Below, one piece after another: positions 59,926 to 64,000 of a stretch of DNA of 64,000 nucleotides. Made by a program: the position numbers and the translations under genes. Positions within the stretch are counted from its first letter, which is position 1. The number at the start of each line of letters is the position of its first letter. The notes beneath the pieces are model-generated. The model saw nothing but the letters and a program-made list of their open reading frames with translations. It did no database searches and was not told where the DNA came from. The DNA comes from Daucus carota subsp. sativus (taxonomy: Eukaryota > Streptophyta > Magnoliopsida > Apiales > Apiaceae): positions 36,862,390 to 36,926,389 of the forward strand of contig NC_030384.2 in assembly GCF_001625215.2 (NCBI RefSeq), given 5' to 3'.

Positions 59926-60547
59926 GATAGTTTAAATAAAAATTTTCAAATATTTAAATAACTTTTATCTTTTCATTATAAATAGTAATAATTTCTTTTA
60001 AACTTAGCTTAACTAACTCTTCATGCATGTTTATTGCACATACCCAGCTGGTTCTCAAATTTGTTATTAGGATATTTTTCAGGTTTTCTTAATGTCACTT
60101 TCTCGATAAACGGATTTTTTTTGATTCAAACTCTAATTATTTACTGCCACTCAATTCAATTATGTATTATAAAATCATTGAACAAAGTATACAAGAAATA
60201 TTATACATACGCATCCAATTATAAACCTATCAAAATATTTTTTGCCCTAAATAGTAAATACCGACCTATGTACTGATTTTTTTTTCATATTTTGATATTT
60301 TTTATTTTAACAATAAATAGACTGGATTTAAAAATTAAAAAAATGATACAGAGAACGATCAACCAAAAAAATTAATATTTAATTCAAATATTATATTAAA
60401 AAATTATTAAACTAATTTGTTTATTATATATATAGATTTCAGTTATATCTCTAATTATATTTTTTGTTTTAACTTGTAAGCATTTTCCTAATAATGACGG
60501 CTTTGCAGAATGTTTGAAGACTTGTAACGACGAAATTAAACATGATA

Positions 60548-60784
60548 CTCCCTCCGTTCCCTCTGTCATAGTTGTCACATTGGTCAAATTGACTAAATTT
60601 TGATCAAAGATTATAAGTTAATCACTCATTATTTTAAAACTGAAAATTACATTTTAAAGTAGATTAAAAGTTATTTCCGGTGATATATTTTTTTTTATTT
60701 TATCAATTGATAAAATATTAATAAATTTCAGTCAATATGACCGACACAAAACCAAATGTGACAACTATTTTGAGACATAGGAAG
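60548..60784. mobile_element. Stowaway-like MITE, 237 bp
   Basis: The left end is TA|CTCCCTCCGTTCCCTC. The right end (reversed) is TA|CTTCCTATGTCTC. The interior is AT-rich with no frame. TA on both sides (60546-60547, 60785-60786) fits the Stowaway target duplication. Confidence 0.8.
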
Positions 60785-61300
60785 TACTAACTTACAAGTA
60801 AACTGAAGAATCAAATCAAACAAAACTTAACATACACATGCAAAGGTTACAAAGAAAACATACACATGCAATGATGCGAGGAGTTAAAATTGCATTCACT
60901 ATAAAATATATTGTTAAATATATCAAGACTCCTGACATGATCGATAAAATAACAGGAAGTTCGCTAACATTCCTCATAAGAGCATGTCCGATGTTTCTTC
61001 TAATCGGTTCAGTAGACATTATACACTGCCACAAAAAACAGTTCTAATAATATCAAATATCAACCAAGATGATTTGAATATGTGACAAAACCCTAAGAAG
61101 AACTATCATAACTTACAAAAGTAACCTAACTAGAGAAATCACATGCAAGAGACCAACTATGGTTTCTTTTTCTTCTTCTAGCTGGTGGAATAGCACTAGA
61201 AGAGCCAAATGCATGGAATACAGAGCATTGGCAAATAACAAATCCAACCTTCATGCATATAGATCATCATTTCTCGTTTAGGATATTGAGCTTTATCAAG

Positions 61301-62987
61301 CTACCTGCCTTGGAGAGGGCTTGAGGGCTTCCTCCATAACTGGTCTTCATAACGTGTATCCACTTTTTCATTTGGGCGATCACCATCACACTTACGGCAT
61401 ATCACATTCTTTGCGTAATTTAAAAAATCACATCTACAGATGGAAAACAGCCCAGTTAATTTACAGGCTCGGCCAGTAATTATAACTGTTTAATGTCAGC
61501 TAAAGTATAATAAACACTCACGAGGGGCATTCCCAATCTCCAGGGATAAGCTCCCTCTTCGGACGCACTTCTTGGCAACGCTTGCACTTCTTGTTGCTTG
61601 CAAAATTCATGAACTGACACCTGCAAATTGTACACGAAATAATATTTACTGATTTCAAAAGCTGACCTAACACAATAAATAGCCCATTGGCAGCTTTTGT
61701 AGACCCAAAACCATGGGTATTACAGCAACTTAATATGTTAATAACTTTTGCAAAAGATACAGAATATCAAGCTGATTTAATATCTCTACATATTCTCCAG
61801 AGAAAATTATCTAATTTTAAAATAGCTAAAACTTGAGAGCAGCCGTGCATACAAGCATACAATTATAACATAACTTGTACCTAAACATATAATTTCTGAA
61901 TTCATTTACATAATTATTATCTGTTTGGCCACAATATATTTGATACACATTGGTAATTACAAGATCAGCAAGATTGACAAATTTGACAGGAGCTGCGTCT
62001 TGCATCCTATACAGAATAGTATGGCTGTAATTTTTATTTTGTAAGTGCAGGAAAAGTTTACATAGATAATCCTCAAGGAACTGAACATAATTATCACTGA
62101 AGCATGAAGAGCATTTCATGATGTTGCTGGTGACCAAAACAGTCTTGTTCGTTGCCCTTTTTTGATTTTTGGAAGTTCATTTATTTGATTCTTTGTTGTA
62201 TATGATTATATATAGATAATATTATTTAATACAATCCTTTTAAACACCGCAGATGCAGTGTCATAAAGCCCTTCTCTAATGATGCAGTACAAGTAATGTT
62301 GGCAGAGCAGAAGGCGCTCAGACAATTTAAGGTAACAGCCCAACACAAAGGGCATATGTAGTCCTATAAAAGATTTATAGAACACTAATCCACAGCATAC
62401 TATGCATCACCCTTGCAACCCTCCCCGTTAGTCCAAAAGATTATATAGTAAAAGACATCAACATAAAAACTTATATTGCTTGTATATTTTATAGCATAAA
62501 AAGTGATTTGGTTTATAGTCTTTTAAACGTGCTTTATGTAGTTATATCTTTCATATGCAGCAGCAACTTCGGCATCCTGTACTCTTTTTGGATCTCAAAA
62601 AAGAGAGGAAAAATGACTAGACTGCATTTTGACTAACAAACGCATAAAAAGCACCACTCGGGCCGCTGAATATTAAAAAAAAACCTACTTAGTAGCACAA
62701 ACCATTTGAACCCTATAACAACACAATATGAAGGATGCAAGATTCCTGAGAACGGTAACTGGAATACAGAATATACACACATATATATTAAGGTTTCTTA
62801 GCAGATGTACTCAAATATTATATTGGCAATGCTTCATGCTCAGAAAATGAACAAGTACTATAGAACTCACTGTGGACAGTTCCAATCTCCTTTCTTCATT
62901 TCAATAGCATCAGCACGAACTCTCTTAGGACCCTCCACGTTGCATTTTATGCAGCTTGCATTTCTGGAGAAGTTCATATAACCACAA
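61301..62987 (-). CDS. RanBP2-type zinc-finger protein, 3' part
   Basis: Three exons on the minus strand: 62987-62871, 61620-61522 and 61433-61301 (TAG). Intron phases agree. Each junction falls inside a zinc finger, so successive exons build tandem fingers: CGYMNFSRNASCIKC (second half of one), GDWNCPQCQFMNFASNKKCKRC and GDWECPSCDFLNYAKNVICRKC. This is the RanBP2/NZF fold (W-x-C-x2-C-x10-C-x2-C), which binds single-stranded RNA or ubiquitin. Plant relatives include VAR3-like proteins and small nuclear zinc-finger proteins, and which one this is cannot be said. The first half of the upstream finger and the start codon are not found up to 64000. The final GGCAG|GTAG could also be a donor, so the C-terminus is provisional. 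Confidence 0.82.
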
Positions 62988-62999
62988 CTGCAGCAAATT

Positions 63000-64000
63000 A
63001 AATTCTTTTGATTAGGAAACATGTGACGTCATGTCTGTGGGGCAAAAAAAGACACATCCAAGGGGTAGTTAAATAACATTATAACAAAAAGACGATTTAA
63101 ATCTCAATAAGATTCTGCCAGTTTACAAATATGGACTATGATATATATGCAATATTGCAATCTGAAGAAGTGTCATACAGCAATGGTCTACTTGTTTTCA
63201 TTTCCTAGTACACCCACAGGCTGTTCAATTTTCTACCACATAAATAATTTTACTTTATATAGGTCATACTATAACATGAAACAACACCGCAACCAAGTCC
63301 TCCATTCAAATCAAAGAGGAACTTTAAATTTTGCCGACACTAAAAAATGAAGCGCATACATCATGGGATATAGAGAATAGTGAATACACCAAATATTGCA
63401 AGATTTGGAAACCTGAAACTCTCTATGTTGCTCGAGAAATGATTTATTATGAATATAAAGTTTAAAACTAGATAATAACTTTAACAAAAACTGCTCCTAA
63501 GTAGCGTCAATCCCTAATATATAATCATAAGCAACTCCCAAGTCAAAGTTAAGAAGAATTTTGTAGAAGCTTTCAGAGGTTGACTCATAATCAAATTGTA
63601 TGGATCCCTTTATATAACATTTCCATCCGACTTGGAGTGAATAATTTTTTTTGATGAAGTATCTCACTTCAATTCAAACTCTATCTCAACTTGTGAAATT
63701 ATAACCATTTGAGACTCGCTGTTAGGAGCACACATTCAGAAAAACTTCCAGAGACATTTATTTTTTACTTGATCATTTGGATATAGCCATTGTCTTAATT
63801 CTCTTTATAGCTCTACAGCTTGGTTGATTGCACCACATGGAGACATTCCATTATCTATACGGGATACACTGTTGTACAGCCTTTGCTTGGAATCTCACCT
63901 GGTTCTCAGCTCATCGATCTTTATTTTTTTTACCATGATATTATATAGTTGAGATTCTACCAAGTCACTGTATTGTATTATGAAATAAAAAGAAATGTGA
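63000..64000. other. Non-coding sequence at the right edge
   Basis: Probably intron or upstream region of the zinc-finger gene. No further finger-encoding exon (GDWxCP) was seen on the minus strand here. Confidence 0.45.

Noticed and set aside
1-64000. CRISPR arrays, operons, prokaryotic defence systems, intact tRNA or rRNA genes
   Set aside because: The window is plant nuclear DNA; no regular spaced repeats and no intact cloverleaf or rRNA sequence were seen.

Overview
The window is nuclear DNA from a flowering plant, most likely a eudicot. The evidence is many short exons bounded by GT..AG in AT-rich introns, long AT-rich intergenic DNA, plant-type transposons (MULE, CACTA, hAT, Stowaway, Tourist) and plant-specific families (MIKC MADS-box, FAR1-related, HMA-only proteins, GDSL lipase). 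The species cannot be named from the sequence. Exon models below were built by hand from splice signals and reading frame. For every complete model the exon lengths sum to a whole number of codons.

Layout from left to right. 1-1805 (+): 3' part of a DUF4079 membrane protein gene. 2448-4058 (+): S-adenosylmethionine synthetase with a 5'UTR intron. 5364-8114 (-): fibrillarin, whose fifth intron holds two copies of a box C/D snoRNA-like sequence. 9785-10366 (-): an 82-aa HMA-domain protein without metal-binding cysteines. 11782-13819 (+): a POGLUT/rumi-like O-glucosyltransferase, followed by a broken copy of a last exon from the same family. 14885-16091 (-): actin-depolymerizing factor. 18325-30136 (-): mitochondrial-type ClpX unfoldase in 15 exons. 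34598-40598 (+): FAR1-related protein closest to FRS5. 42724-44844 (+): GDSL esterase/lipase. 47297-50480 (-): elongation factor 1-gamma. 53459-55841 (-): an ovule-type (SEEDSTICK/AGL11-like) MADS-box gene with a probable 5'UTR intron reaching about 57226. 61301-62987 (-): RanBP2-type zinc-finger gene whose 5' end lies beyond the window.

Ribosome and translation genes recur. Fibrillarin and its guide snoRNAs serve rRNA methylation, EF1-gamma serves elongation, and SAM synthetase makes the methyl donor. Fibrillarin and EF1-gamma both carry telo-boxes near their starts, as expected of co-regulated growth genes. The rest are unrelated housekeeping or developmental genes, and nothing suggests a gene cluster.

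The gaps hold well-preserved mobile elements. At 33580-33843 is a MULE-type MITE with a perfect 9-bp target duplication and 82-nt arms that fold into a near-perfect hairpin. At 45827-46658 is a related 832-bp element with roughly 200-bp terminal inverted repeats, a 9-bp target duplication and an internal gene-like segment (a Pack-MULE candidate). At 51196-52378 is a CACTA element with a GC-rich hAT element nested inside it, with a perfect 8-bp duplication. The most interesting signals are the paired intronic snoRNA, the two related MULE elements and the GA-rich tract in the leader intron of the MADS gene.
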